Shown: positions 28,551 through 37,523 of the stretch, piece after piece
Numbering within the stretch: the first letter of the stretch is position 1
Layout of the letters: each line of letters starts with the position of its first letter
Origin: Bradyrhizobium roseum
Lineage (GTDB): Bacteria; Pseudomonadota; Alphaproteobacteria; Rhizobiales; Xanthobacteraceae
Length of the DNA stretch: 64,000 nucleotides
Direction of reading: 5' to 3'
Assembly: GCF_030413175.1 (NCBI RefSeq)
Contig: NZ_CP129212.1
Location: 2,604,001 to 2,668,000, forward strand
Position numbers and translations under genes: made by a program
Notes under the pieces: model-generated
Databases searched by the model: none
What the model was told of the DNA's origin: nothing
The model's input: the letters and a program-made list of their open reading frames with translations, nothing else

Positions 28551-29264
28551 CTAGGACGCGTTGGTGAGGAAGCGCGTGATCGCGTCGCCCAATCGCGCAC
28601 TCTCCAGCGGTTCGGAGAGCGAGGCTTCCGCCGCTGCCACCACGCTATCAGGCGCATCGCCCCTGCTGCGCACCATCTCGCAGCAGGCCAGCGCGAAGCC
28701 TGTGGTGAATTCCGGATGCGCCTGCACCGAGAGCGTGGTGTCGCCCGCGTAGAGCAATCCGGCATGCGGCGTGAAATCCGAGGACAGGATCGTTTGGGCG
28801 CCAGCAGGCGGCGTGACGACCTGATCCTGATGCGAGCAGGCGAGGGCGATACGCGTGCCCTCGATCACCCCGTTGTTTGGCGCGATGTCGTAGACGTGCC
28901 GGCCGAGGCCAAAGCCTTTCTCCGACTTCCGCGCGATGCCGCCCAGCGCCTGCGCGATCAATTGATGGCCGAAGCAGACGCCGACCATCGGCACCTTGCT
29001 CTGGTGGGCAGCGCGCACGAACGCCTCGAGCGGCGCGATCCAGTCGAACCCGTCATAGACGCCGGCCGGCGATCCCGTGATGAGGATGGCTTCCAGCCCC
29101 GCGATATCCGGAAGCGGGTCGCCGGAGGAAATGCTGACGATGTCGAACGTCACGGAAGTGTCGGCAGCGGCGATCATCCGCTCGAACATCTGCGGATAGG
29201 ATCCGTGCCGTTCGCGGTTCTTGGGACTGACGATCCCTGTTTCGATGATCGTAACGCGCGGCAT
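28551..29264 (-). CDS. Class I glutamine amidotransferase-like protein
   Basis: 237 residues with the triad readable: Cys97 in 'VGVCFGHQLIAQALGG', and His and Glu in 'VQAHPEFTTGFA'. Also 'AILITGSPAGVYDGFDWI' near 60. Stand-alone GMP-synthase-like amidotransferases act on gamma-glutamyl compounds or supply ammonia to a partner. The ATG is 25 bases after the stop of a thiamine-diphosphate enzyme on the same strand, so the two are co-transcribed and possibly functionally linked. Confidence 0.9.
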   Translation of the reverse strand: MPRVTIIETGIVSPKNRERHGSYPQMFERMIAAADTSVTFDIVSISSGDPLPDIAGLEAILITGSPAGVYDGFDWIAPLEAFVRAAHQSKVPMVGVCFGHQLIAQALGGIARKSEKGFGLGRHVYDIAPNNGVIEGTRIALACSHQDQVVTPPAGAQTILSSDFTPHAGLLYAGDTTLSVQAHPEFTTGFALACCEMVRSRGDAPDSVVAAAEASLSEPLESARLGDAITRFLTNAS

Positions 29265-29288
29265 CGATGACAGCCGATTGGTTGAACC

Positions 29289-30923
29289 TCAGGTCCCGGG
29301 CCTCGAAACTTCTGTCTCCTTGCTGGTGATGAATTCCAGCAGCACCGGGATGCCTTCCTTGGTCTTCGCAATGCCGCGCTGGATGGCGGGAATGATGTCT
29401 TCGGGCTTCGTCACCCGCTCGCCATAACCGCCGAAGGCGCGCGCCATCGCGGCGTAGTCGCCGGAGATGTCGGTCGAGCGGTATTTTTCGGTCGAGATCG
29501 GCATCACCTTCAATTCGATCGCCATCGAGAAATTGTTCAACAGGATCGACATGATCGGGATGCGCTCGCGCACCGCGGTCTCGAAATCCATGCCCGTAAA
29601 GCCGATCGCGGCGTCGCCCCAGACATTGATGCAGAGCTTGTCGGGCTTTGCGAGTTTGGCGCCCATTGCAAGCCCGAGGCCGTAGCCGAGCTGTGTGGTC
29701 TTGCCCCAGCCGATATAGGACAGCGGCTCGACCGATTTCCAGAACGGAGACAGCTGGTCGCGCGGGCTGCCGGCATCGTGGGTGATGATGGTGTTGTTGA
29801 TGTCGACGGTGTGCTGCAGGTCCCACAGCACACGGTAGGGATTCAGCGGCGCGTCGTTATGCGTTAGCTTCGGCATCCATTTTGCCAGCCATTCCTTGTG
29901 CGAGGCGGCGATCTCGGCGGCCACTGCCGTCGCGTCGCGATCCGATTTGACGACCTTGCCGATCTCTTCCAGCAGCGCGTCGAGTACCAGCCCGGCATCG
30001 CCGACCAGGCCGATGTTGGCCTCGACATCCTTGTTGAGGTGGTTGGGATCGAGTGTCGAATGGATGATGGTCTTGCCCTTCGGCATGGCGATGCCGAACG
30101 ACGTCTCGGTGAAGGAGCAGCCGATGCCGAAGATGACATCGGCCTCGCCGAGGAATTTCGGCACCGCGCGCGGCACGGCGAGGCCGCCCGATCCCAGCGA
30201 CAACGGATGCGTCTCGGGGAAAGACGACTTTCCGCCAAGGCTGGTCGTGACGGGGATGGCGAGCCGTTCGGCCAGCCGCCTCAGCTGCGGCCACGCTTTG
30301 GCGTAATGCACGCCCTGGCCCGCATAGATCACCGGGCGCTTGGCGCCGACCAACAGGGCCGCAGCTTCCTTTACGTGAACCGGGTCGGCGCCGTAGCGGG
30401 TGCGCAGCACCGGCGTGTAGTTCAAGGGCTCCGGCACTTCCTCGTTCCACATGTCGGCCGGGATCTCGACGATGACCGGCCCGCCGCGGCCGTTCTTCAG
30501 CTTGGTAAAGGCGCGGCGAAAGATGTTGCAGACCTCGGCGGCAATGTTGATCGGCTCGGACGATTTTGAAAACGCCTTCATCGCCTGGCTGGAATTGAAG
30601 TTCGGGTCGATATTCGCGAGCCGGCGCGCATAGCCCATCGGCAGCACCAGCACGGGCACGGATTCGCCGTAACACTGCGCCACGCCGCCCATCGCGTTTT
30701 CGGCGCCGGGGCCGTGCTGCATGCAGAACGCGCCGATCGATTGCCCCGAAGTCACGCGCGAGATTGCGTCCGCCATATGCACGCCGATGCGTTCCTGGCG
30801 CACCATCACCGGGCGGATGTCGGCAGCGGCGGCATATTCGATGAGGTGGTTGACCGGATAGCCGCAGAGGATCTCGATGCCCTCCCGCTTCATGATTTCC
30901 GCGATGGCGGCGCCGAGCTTCAT
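29289..30923 (-). CDS. Thiamine-diphosphate-dependent enzyme (acetolactate synthase-like)
   Basis: 544 residues in the three-domain order of the POX/acetolactate synthase family: a Pyr domain with the catalytic Glu44 in 'VRQERIGVHMADAISR', a central domain, and a PP domain with the ThDP motif GD...NN ('WGDAAIGFTGMDFETAVRE', then 'MSILLNN'). Substrate cannot be deduced; relatives are acetolactate, oxalyl-CoA, sulfoacetaldehyde or benzaldehyde enzymes. The neighbour downstream is an amidotransferase-like gene. Confidence 0.88.
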   Translation of the reverse strand: MKLGAAIAEIMKREGIEILCGYPVNHLIEYAAAADIRPVMVRQERIGVHMADAISRVTSGQSIGAFCMQHGPGAENAMGGVAQCYGESVPVLVLPMGYARRLANIDPNFNSSQAMKAFSKSSEPINIAAEVCNIFRRAFTKLKNGRGGPVIVEIPADMWNEEVPEPLNYTPVLRTRYGADPVHVKEAAALLVGAKRPVIYAGQGVHYAKAWPQLRRLAERLAIPVTTSLGGKSSFPETHPLSLGSGGLAVPRAVPKFLGEADVIFGIGCSFTETSFGIAMPKGKTIIHSTLDPNHLNKDVEANIGLVGDAGLVLDALLEEIGKVVKSDRDATAVAAEIAASHKEWLAKWMPKLTHNDAPLNPYRVLWDLQHTVDINNTIITHDAGSPRDQLSPFWKSVEPLSYIGWGKTTQLGYGLGLAMGAKLAKPDKLCINVWGDAAIGFTGMDFETAVRERIPIMSILLNNFSMAIELKVMPISTEKYRSTDISGDYAAMARAFGGYGERVTKPEDIIPAIQRGIAKTKEGIPVLLEFITSKETEVSRPGT

Positions 30924-31279
30924 GAAGGTCTCCCCTGAATTGCAACTGCCGGTTCAGTCCGGCCGATTTGTAAGAGTTGGAGCAGTATTTCAGGGCGAGG
31001 TAAAGCCGGGCGCGGAAGTGCTGATATGCGTTTTTCCGGCTGAAGGCCCGTCCGGTAGAACCACGGGAGCTCTGCGGGTGAAGAATTTTCTTGCCGCACC
31101 AGCTCCAACCGGAGACGAAATTGGACGATTTTCATCGTCCCAAATCCTGCCGCGTTGCGAAAACATCACAGCAGCGGTCCAAGTAAGGCAGCATCACACC
31201 GTTGTCATTCTCCATAAGGAAATCCGGGTTACGAGTTCCCGCATGAAGCTGCGAGAATCGCAGAGTAGGAGACTAAAAG
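30924..31279. other. Upstream region of the porin gene
   Basis: 356 bases between divergently read genes. A small hairpin, GGACGAT-TTTC-ATCGTCC, lies at 31123-31140. The rest up to 31260 likely contains the porin promoter and leader. No gene is seen. Confidence 0.45.
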
Positions 31280-32863
31280 ATGATTTCGGCGCGAACATTC
31301 ATTCTCGGCTCGGCGGCAGCCTTGATGGCCGTCAGCGGAGCCCAGGCGGCAGACTTGCCGGTCAAGGCCAAGGCGGTTGAATATGTGAGGGTCTGCTCGC
31401 TCTACGGCGCCGGCTTCTTCTACATCCCGGGCACCGACACTTGTATCAAGCTCGGCGGCTATCTGCGCGTCGACACCACTTTCAACGGTAGCGCCCACGG
31501 TACGCCGGCCTGGAGCGGCGATCTCGGCCAGCACAATCGTTATGCCGATTACTTCGTTTCCCGCTCGCGCATGGCGCTGACAGTCGATACCCGTACCGCG
31601 ACGGAATACGGCGTGGTCCGCACCTTCGGTCAGGGCGACTTCCAGTTCAACAATGTCGGCGGCGGCAGCGCCAATCCGAGCGGGGCGTTCAGCGCCAACT
31701 CGCTGAGCACGGCGGGCGGCGGCTACGTCGCGGTCGAGTTTGTCTTCATCCAGTTCGCCGGCTTCACCTTCGGCAAGTCCGCCTCGGCTTACGCGACGCC
31801 GTGGCAGGGCGCGCCGGGCAACATCAATTCCGCTTTGCTCGGCGGTCATACCACCGACACCGGCGTCAACAACATCCAGTACACCGCCCAGTTCGGTAAC
31901 GGTGTTTCGGGTACGATCGGTCTTGACGATCCGACCGTCTGGGGCCGTACCTCTGTCTACAATCTGAGCATCCCGTCGGCGATCGGCGCCAACGGCACCG
32001 GCTCGAACGCCTATGCCGGCACCCACGTGCCCGATATCGTCGCCAACATCCGGGTCGATCAGGCCTGGGGCCTGTTCCAGTTGTCGGCCGCTGCGCATGA
32101 GGTCAACGGCTCGTACAACACGCTCGGCGCGAGCGCCGTCCCCAACGCGCTTTCCGAAATCAGCGGCCACCCCGAGTCCAAGTGGGGCGGTGCGGTGATG
32201 GCTGCGTTGCAGATCAAGAACCTGCCGACCGGCGCCGGCGACGACATCAAGATCGACGCGTCCTACGCCAAGGGCGCCACCAAGTACGTGATCTCGACGA
32301 GCGGCAGCTCGCCGAGCTTTGCGATGTTCGGCGACAGCGGCTTCGGCTACCAGAGCGTCGGCTTCGGTGCGACCACCGACGGCGTCTATTTCCCGGGTGC
32401 GGCCGGGACGGGCGGTATTGCTCTGACCACAGCCTGGGGTGTCCGCGGCGCGTTCAACCACAATTGGAATCCGAACTGGTCGACCAGCCTGTTCGGCAGC
32501 TACTCCGCGGTCAGGTATGACGGCGGCGCCAACGACAACCTGCTCGGCAACGGAACGAGAACTGCCAAGGGTGCTTACTGCGCCGCCTTCGCCGCCAGCC
32601 ATTCCGGGCAGGCATTGAACGGCAACAATGCAGGCAACTACACCTGCAACCCCGACTTCAACGTCTCGCAACTCGGCATCATCACGCGCTGGACCCCGGT
32701 CAAGAACCTGACGTTCTCGGGCGAAGTCCAGTGGTTCCATCTCGATCAGAAAATGTCGGGTTCGTCGGTGTTCACCGCGAGCGCGCCGAAGCCGAACGCG
32801 CTTTATGAGTTCAAGGATCAGAACACCGTCCTGCTCCAGGTCCGCGCCCAGCGCAACTTCTGA
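31280..32863 (+). CDS. Outer membrane porin, Rhizobiales Omp2b-like
   Basis: 527 residues from the ATG at 31280 with AGGAG upstream. The signal peptide 'MISARTFILGSAAALMAVSG' ends near AQA-ADLP. The mature start 'LPVKAKAVEYVRVCSLYGAG', 'YIPGTDTCIKLGGYLRVDT' (two cysteines) and alternating beta strands to the terminal aromatic 'LLQVRAQRNF' are hallmarks of the Omp2/RopA porin family of Rhizobiales. It forms a diffusion pore. A double terminator follows, as often seen for highly expressed porins. Confidence 0.95.
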   Translation: MISARTFILGSAAALMAVSGAQAADLPVKAKAVEYVRVCSLYGAGFFYIPGTDTCIKLGGYLRVDTTFNGSAHGTPAWSGDLGQHNRYADYFVSRSRMALTVDTRTATEYGVVRTFGQGDFQFNNVGGGSANPSGAFSANSLSTAGGGYVAVEFVFIQFAGFTFGKSASAYATPWQGAPGNINSALLGGHTTDTGVNNIQYTAQFGNGVSGTIGLDDPTVWGRTSVYNLSIPSAIGANGTGSNAYAGTHVPDIVANIRVDQAWGLFQLSAAAHEVNGSYNTLGASAVPNALSEISGHPESKWGGAVMAALQIKNLPTGAGDDIKIDASYAKGATKYVISTSGSSPSFAMFGDSGFGYQSVGFGATTDGVYFPGAAGTGGIALTTAWGVRGAFNHNWNPNWSTSLFGSYSAVRYDGGANDNLLGNGTRTAKGAYCAAFAASHSGQALNGNNAGNYTCNPDFNVSQLGIITRWTPVKNLTFSGEVQWFHLDQKMSGSSVFTASAPKPNALYEFKDQNTVLLQVRAQRNF

Positions 32864-32873
32864 GAACGACTTT

Positions 32874-32902
32874 GGGACCGGGCCTCAGGCCCGGTCTCCC
32901 TT
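32874..32902 (+). terminator. Porin terminator, first hairpin
   Basis: Stem GGGACCGGGCC pairs with GGCCCGGTCTC across loop TCA (11 pairs including one GU), beginning 11 bases after the porin stop. Confidence 0.8.
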
Positions 32903-32907
32903 CAATC

Positions 32908-32944
32908 CGCGGCGTGGCAAGGCTGACTACCTTGCCACGCCGCG
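32908..32944. terminator. Second hairpin after the porin
   Basis: A perfect 15-bp stem (CGCGGCGTGGCAAGG and complement) with a seven-base loop, then GTCGTTT. It may be a back-up terminator or an mRNA 3'-end stabiliser. Confidence 0.65.
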
Positions 32945-33146
32945 TCGTTTGATCCCCGTGGCCGCAGGCCCGGGCGGACCGCGGATCGATAGGTAAATGT
33001 TCCTGATCCCGCGATGAAGAGCCCGGCTTTTTTCTTCCGCCTTAATCGACCGTTCATGCTGTTCGTGAAGAGCTCTTCAACTGTTCCCGCCTAGGGTCTA
33101 ACGGGTAGGGCGCTGGAGAAATCCGTAGCGTCGACAGGAGTTTCTT

Positions 33147-33311
33147 ATGCGTCGATTACTGGCACGATTTGTCGTCGATGAACGTGGCGCTACCGCCATC
33201 GAGTATGCCCTCATTGCAGGCGGCATCAGCATCGTGATCATCACCGCCGTCACCGGCGTCGGCTCCGCGGTCAGCACCAAATTCGTGCAGGTCAGCGACT
33301 CGATCAAATAG
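33147..33311 (+). CDS. Flp family type IVb pilin
   Basis: 54 residues, too short for usual ORF cut-offs. It reads MRRLLARFVVDERGATAIEY and then the hydrophobic 'ALIAGGISIVIITAVTGVGS', exactly the Flp pilin layout: short leader ending in Gly (G14), Glu at +5, Tyr at +6 of the mature pilin, then the helix. A good ribosome site (AGGAG, seven bases) precedes it. Flp pilins assemble Tad pili for surface attachment. No tad/cpa genes are adjacent, so this is an orphan copy. A near-match to the CtrA box (TTAA-N7-TTCA) lies at 33042-33056. Confidence 0.92.
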   Translation: MRRLLARFVVDERGATAIEYALIAGGISIVIITAVTGVGSAVSTKFVQVSDSIK

Positions 33312-33550
33312 CCGGAATTTGACCGACCGTGCCATTCGGCCATCGCTGTTCAGGCCCCTCGCAAACAGGGGCGGGGTCGGCGTTTGAAACCGCCTCAGTC
33401 AGGCCTGTTTCGGGTCTGTATCGGGCGCCCGCACGGTCGCGATCCGCGCCAACATCGGCCAGCCGCCGCCCTCCGGCGCGTTGATCAGGTTTCGATCGCG
33501 GTCTGCCAGTACGCTTGATGCTGCACGTCTTCCGATAGCGGCTTGCCTGA

Positions 33551-34528
33551 TCATCCGGCCTTCTTGGCGCGAGCTGCGGATCGCGCCGGCTTCTCGGCCT
33601 TCTTCGGCGCTTCCTTTGGAGCTTCCTTGGCAGTTTCCTTGGCTGCGCGTTTGCCGCCGCCGCTGATCGGCAGCAGCATCTCGCGCTGGCCGGCGGCGGC
33701 CTTCTTCGGCTTCTTGCCCTTGGCCTTGGTGGGCGCGGGGGCGGCCTTTTTCTCGCCGGCAAGGCTGCGCTTGAGCGCGTCCATCAGGTTGATGACATTG
33801 CCGGTGGTCTTCGGCGCCGCCTTCGTCTTGGTGCTCAGCCCGTTTCGCTTCTGGTTGATCAGATCGATCAGCGCCTGCTCGTATCGGTCCTCGAACTGCT
33901 CGGGCTCGAACGAGGCGGACTTCTGCTCGACGATATGCTTTGCGAGATCAAGCATATCCTTGGTGATCTTCACATCCTGGATGTCTTCAAAATATTCCGT
34001 CTCGCTGCGCACCTCGTAAGGATAGCGAAGGAGCGTTCCCATCAGTCCCTTGTCGAGCGGCTCCAGCGCGATGATGTGCTCGCGATTGGTCAGCACCACA
34101 CGCCCGATCGCGACCTTGTCCATGCTGCGGATGGTTTCACGGATCACCGCGAAGGCGTCATGGCCGACCTTGCCGTCCGGCACGAGGTAATAGGGGCGGA
34201 TCACGTAGCGGCTGTCGATGTCGGCCCTCGGCACGAACTCGTCGATCTCGATGGTGCGGGTCGACTCCAGCGCGAGTTCGTCAAGTTCGTCCTTCGTCAC
34301 CTCGATATAGGTGTCGGTGTCGACCTTGTAGCCCTTCATGATGTCGTCGTTGGCGACTTCCTCGCCGGTGTCGGCGTCGACCTTGGCGTATTTGATGCGG
34401 TGGCCGGTCTTGCGGTTGATCTGGTTGAACGAAACCTTCTCGCTATCCGACGTCGCCGGATAGAGGGCGACCGGACAGGTCACGAGGGAAAGACGCAGAA
34501 AACCCTTCCAATTGGCGCGGGGGGCCAT
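33551..34528 (-). CDS. ku: Ku protein for non-homologous end joining
   Basis: 325 residues. The bacterial Ku core is seen from the start: 'RANWKGFLRLSLVTCPVALYPA', 'VSFNQINRKTGHRIKYAKVD', 'GEEVANDDIMKGYKVD', 'YYLVPDGKVGHDAFAVIRE'. Ku homodimers ring broken DNA ends and recruit LigD. After about residue 240 the tail becomes rich in Lys, Ala and Pro ('KKPKKAAAGQ', 'KEAPKKAEKPARSAARAKK'), the extended C-terminus that in other bacteria aids DNA binding and threading. No ligD is in the window. Confidence 0.96.
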   Translation of the reverse strand: MAPRANWKGFLRLSLVTCPVALYPATSDSEKVSFNQINRKTGHRIKYAKVDADTGEEVANDDIMKGYKVDTDTYIEVTKDELDELALESTRTIEIDEFVPRADIDSRYVIRPYYLVPDGKVGHDAFAVIRETIRSMDKVAIGRVVLTNREHIIALEPLDKGLMGTLLRYPYEVRSETEYFEDIQDVKITKDMLDLAKHIVEQKSASFEPEQFEDRYEQALIDLINQKRNGLSTKTKAAPKTTGNVINLMDALKRSLAGEKKAAPAPTKAKGKKPKKAAAGQREMLLPISGGGKRAAKETAKEAPKEAPKKAEKPARSAARAKKAG

Positions 34529-34788
34529 GGGCTACTCCGAAAATACGCGACAGACGAACGGGAACGATACCATCGGATGCCCGCGCCTCAAACATGGTCG
34601 GCGGGAAAATGCGGAAACGGCGTTAACCCGCCCGCATGAGGGCCGCCTGCGACCTTTTGGCGGCCGTAACCGCGCGACGTAACCGTGTGACATGGCCCGG
34701 CAGGAACATCACTTCCGATCATGCGTTGCTCTCACCGGCGGTGTCGACACATTCGCTGGTAATGCAGGCGCTTACGCAAGAGGTTCTC

Positions 34789-34941
34789 ATGGCAACGCAA
34801 CGACATAGTCAGATCATCGAAACCCCGACCGAGGCCCGCCAGGCCGAACCCGGCCCCTCCGTGCTCGCGCTCTTGACCGTATCTACTGGACTTGCCGGTC
34901 TGATACTGGGCATCGTCTGGTTCGCGTTCTTCCGTACCTGA
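34789..34941 (+). CDS. 50-residue single-helix membrane protein
   Basis: The ATG at 34789 follows AGAGG and gives MATQRHSQIIETPTEARQAE, then one transmembrane helix 'VLALLTVSTGLAGLILGIVWFAFFRT'. The open frame starts further upstream (34636), but the extra part lacks a ribosome site and does not look like protein. Small proteins of this layout are common in Bradyrhizobium as far as I recall. Function unknown. Confidence 0.6.
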   Translation: MATQRHSQIIETPTEARQAEPGPSVLALLTVSTGLAGLILGIVWFAFFRT

Positions 34942-35211
34942 AGGTGTAATATTTTAGTTGTTCTACCTCTACGGTTAGAGGCGACGCGGCTCTGAGCCGC
35001 GGGCAGTCCTACTTTGCATGGGGTTGTTTTAGAGATTTTGTGCTTGGCCCGTTCCTCCCGCATCGGTATCGCTGCAGCTGGGCTGCCTTGCCGCCAACAC
35101 ATCTCATAACGAAAAAGTAACATGGCACCGTACGTCCCGTTCATGGCCCGTTCACGCCGGGTGGCCTCATGTTGAGATCTGCTATGGTAGAGCTCATTTT
35201 TGGAGGCCAGC

Positions 35212-35886
35212 TTGCGCCTGCTCGTTGTTGAGGATGACCCGGACCTGAACCGTCAGTTGACGACGGCGTTGACGGATGCCGGCTATGTGGTCGACCGCGC
35301 GTTTGATGGCGAAGAGGGACATTACCTCGGCGAAAGCGAACCCTACGACGCCGTTGTGCTCGATATCGGGTTGCCCAAGATGGACGGCATCTCGGTCCTC
35401 GAGGCTTGGCGCCGCGGCGGCAGAGCGATGCCGGTTCTGATCCTCACCGCGCGCGACCGCTGGAGCGACAAGGTGCAGGGCTTCGATGCCGGTGCCGACG
35501 ATTACGTCGCAAAGCCGTTTCATCTGGAAGAGGTGCTGGCGCGCATCCGCGCGCTGCTGCGCCGCTCCGCCGGCCACGCCCAGTCGGAACTGACCTGCGG
35601 CCCCGTGTCTCTGGACACGCGCACCAACAAGGTCACGGTGTCGGGCAATACGGTCAAGATGACCTCGCACGAGTATCGGCTGCTTCAGTATCTCATGCAC
35701 CATACCGGCCGCGTGGTGTCGCGCACCGAACTGGTCGAACACCTCTACGATCAGGACTTCGACCGCGACTCCAACACCATCGAAGTATTCGTCGGCCGCA
35801 TCCGCAAGAAGCTCGACGTCGATATCATCCAGACCGTGCGCGGGCTCGGCTATCTGCTGACGCCGCCGCCGTCGACCGGTAACTGA
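35212..35886 (+). CDS. feuP: OmpR-family response regulator, FeuP/PhoP-like
   Basis: 224 residues from a TTG at 35212 with GGAGG five bases before it, giving MRLLVVEDDPDLNRQ. The receiver domain has phospho-acceptor Asp51, Thr79 and Lys101 ('YVAKPF'); the C-terminal winged helix includes 'YRLLQYLMHHTGRVVSRTEL' and 'IRKKLDVDIIQTVRGLGYLL'. The pair with the next kinase, placed before cycHJKL, matches the FeuPQ position in Sinorhizobium, where FeuP controls cyclic glucan export. Symbol by synteny and similarity only. Confidence 0.8.
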   Translation: MRLLVVEDDPDLNRQLTTALTDAGYVVDRAFDGEEGHYLGESEPYDAVVLDIGLPKMDGISVLEAWRRGGRAMPVLILTARDRWSDKVQGFDAGADDYVAKPFHLEEVLARIRALLRRSAGHAQSELTCGPVSLDTRTNKVTVSGNTVKMTSHEYRLLQYLMHHTGRVVSRTELVEHLYDQDFDRDSNTIEVFVGRIRKKLDVDIIQTVRGLGYLLTPPPSTGN

Positions 35887-35906
35887 TGAGCCTTGCTCTT
35901 TTATTC

Positions 35907-35982
35907 GAGCATGATCTTATCCGAAGGCCAGTCTCTCTCCGCAAATTCGGAGCCTGGGGATACGCTTTTCGGGATCTTGCTC
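35907..35982. repeat. Palindromic intergenic repeat (RPE-like) between regulator and kinase
   Basis: GAGCATGATC...CCGAA on the left pairs with TTTTCGGGATCTTGCTC on the right, the ends of a palindromic element frequent in Bradyrhizobium genomes. It fills nearly all of the gap between the regulator stop (35886) and the kinase ATG at 35985, and its reading frame is open. Confidence 0.6.
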
Positions 35983-35984
35983 TG

Positions 35985-37358
35985 ATGCGCGGAAGTTCGC
36001 TCGCCACGCGGTTGTTCCTGTCGGCGACCGCGTGGGTGGTCGTGATTTTGGTGATCACCGGCGTTATTTTGTCGTCGGTCTATCGCAACGCCACCGAGCG
36101 CGCCTTCGATCGCCGGCTCAACCTCTATCTCCGCACCCTGATCGCCGAAGTCGCGACGCCGGACGAGCCGCCCGACCACCAGTTTCAGTCGCTCGGCGAG
36201 CCCTTGTTCGAACTGCCGCTGTCCGGCTGGTACTGGCAGATTGTCCGCACCGACGAGAAGGCCGAAACGCGGGCGTCGCGGTCGCTGTGGGACAAGAAGC
36301 TGCCGAAGCTCGATGAGATCGGCGCGGAACTGACCGCCGCCGGCGTTCGCCTCGGCTATGTCGACGGGCCCGAGGGGCAGTCGCTGCGGGTGGTCGAGCG
36401 GCCGGTCGACCTCGGCGCCGACGGCAAATTCCTGGTCAGCGTGGCTGGCGACGCGGCGGAGATTTTCGACGAGATCCGCGCCTTCGACTATTACCTCGGC
36501 GGCACTTTTGCAGCGCTGGGCATCGTGCTGCTGCTGACCACGATCTTCCAGGTGAGGTTCGGCCTGGCGCCGCTGAAGCGGATTTCGGAATCGATCGCCG
36601 ACATCCGCTCCGGCCGCGCCGAACGGCTGGAGGGCGAATTTCCGGTCGAGATCGCGCCGCTGGCGCGCGAGACCAACGCGCTGATCGACGCCAATCGCGA
36701 GATCGTCGAGCGCGCGCGCACCCATGTCGGCAATCTCGCCCACGCCATCAAGACGCCGCTCTCCGTGATCGTCAACGAGGCTGCCGCCCACGCGGTGGAT
36801 CCCTTTGCCAGCAAGGTGTTGGAGCAGGCGGATGTGATGCGGGATCAAGTGGCCCATCATCTGGAACGGGCGCGCATCGCCGCGCGCGTCACCATCGTCG
36901 GTACCGTCACCGAGGTCGCCCCCGCCATCGAGGCGCTGCGGCGGACCATGGAGAAGATCCACCGGGATCGCGACATCATGATCGCGGTGAAGGCCGATCC
37001 CCTGGCGAAATTCCGCGGCGAGCGCCAGGACCTCGAGGAGATGGCCGGAAATCTGGTTGACAACGCCTGCAAATGGGCCGCCACCCAGGTCCTGATCGAG
37101 GTGAGGGTGGAGCCGCCGTCGGAGCCCCGCGCAGGCCCGTGGCTGCGGATCATCGTCGACGACGACGGCCGCGGCCTGTCCGCCGCCGAGCGCGCGCAGG
37201 TGTCGCGGCGCGGCCAGCGGCTCGACGAGTCGAAGCCGGGGTCCGGGCTCGGGCTTTCCATCGTGGTTGATCTGGCCGCGCTCTATGGCGGCAGCCTTGT
37301 CCTGGGCGACGCCCCGATCGGCGGGTTGCGGGCGGAACTGGTGCTGCCGGGAGTCTGA
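35985..37358 (+). CDS. feuQ: Sensor histidine kinase, FeuQ/PhoQ-like
   Basis: 457 residues from the ATG at 35985. A frame from 35886 that overlaps the regulator stop would add 33 residues encoded by a palindromic repeat, so either the repeat sits in a short gap or it has been translated as a new N-terminus. Two membrane helices (about 10-32 and 167-187) flank a periplasmic sensor of some 130 residues; then HAMP, the H-box 'NLAHAIKTPLSVIVNEA' (His253) and the ATPase domain ('NLVDNACKWAATQV', 'DDDGRGLS', 'SGLGLSIVVDLA'). Confidence 0.85.
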   Translation: MRGSSLATRLFLSATAWVVVILVITGVILSSVYRNATERAFDRRLNLYLRTLIAEVATPDEPPDHQFQSLGEPLFELPLSGWYWQIVRTDEKAETRASRSLWDKKLPKLDEIGAELTAAGVRLGYVDGPEGQSLRVVERPVDLGADGKFLVSVAGDAAEIFDEIRAFDYYLGGTFAALGIVLLLTTIFQVRFGLAPLKRISESIADIRSGRAERLEGEFPVEIAPLARETNALIDANREIVERARTHVGNLAHAIKTPLSVIVNEAAAHAVDPFASKVLEQADVMRDQVAHHLERARIAARVTIVGTVTEVAPAIEALRRTMEKIHRDRDIMIAVKADPLAKFRGERQDLEEMAGNLVDNACKWAATQVLIEVRVEPPSEPRAGPWLRIIVDDDGRGLSAAERAQVSRRGQRLDESKPGSGLGLSIVVDLAALYGGSLVLGDAPIGGLRAELVLPGV

Positions 37359-37523
37359 ACGTCTGGTCTGGCGGCGAAGACGATTACTTTGGGTTGCCGG
37401 GTTTGGAACCGGCAATGCCCGGGTGGATTTGGTTATTACTAAACGGGTTCTTAACGCGCGCACTTCTAAGATCGCGGGCGGGCGCTTTGCCCGTCCCATG
37501 ACACGCATATCCACGCCAGGCGA

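Noticed and set aside
31229..32740. 503-codon minus-strand frame over the porin gene
   Set aside because: Shadow frame; the plus frame has a signal peptide and porin motifs.
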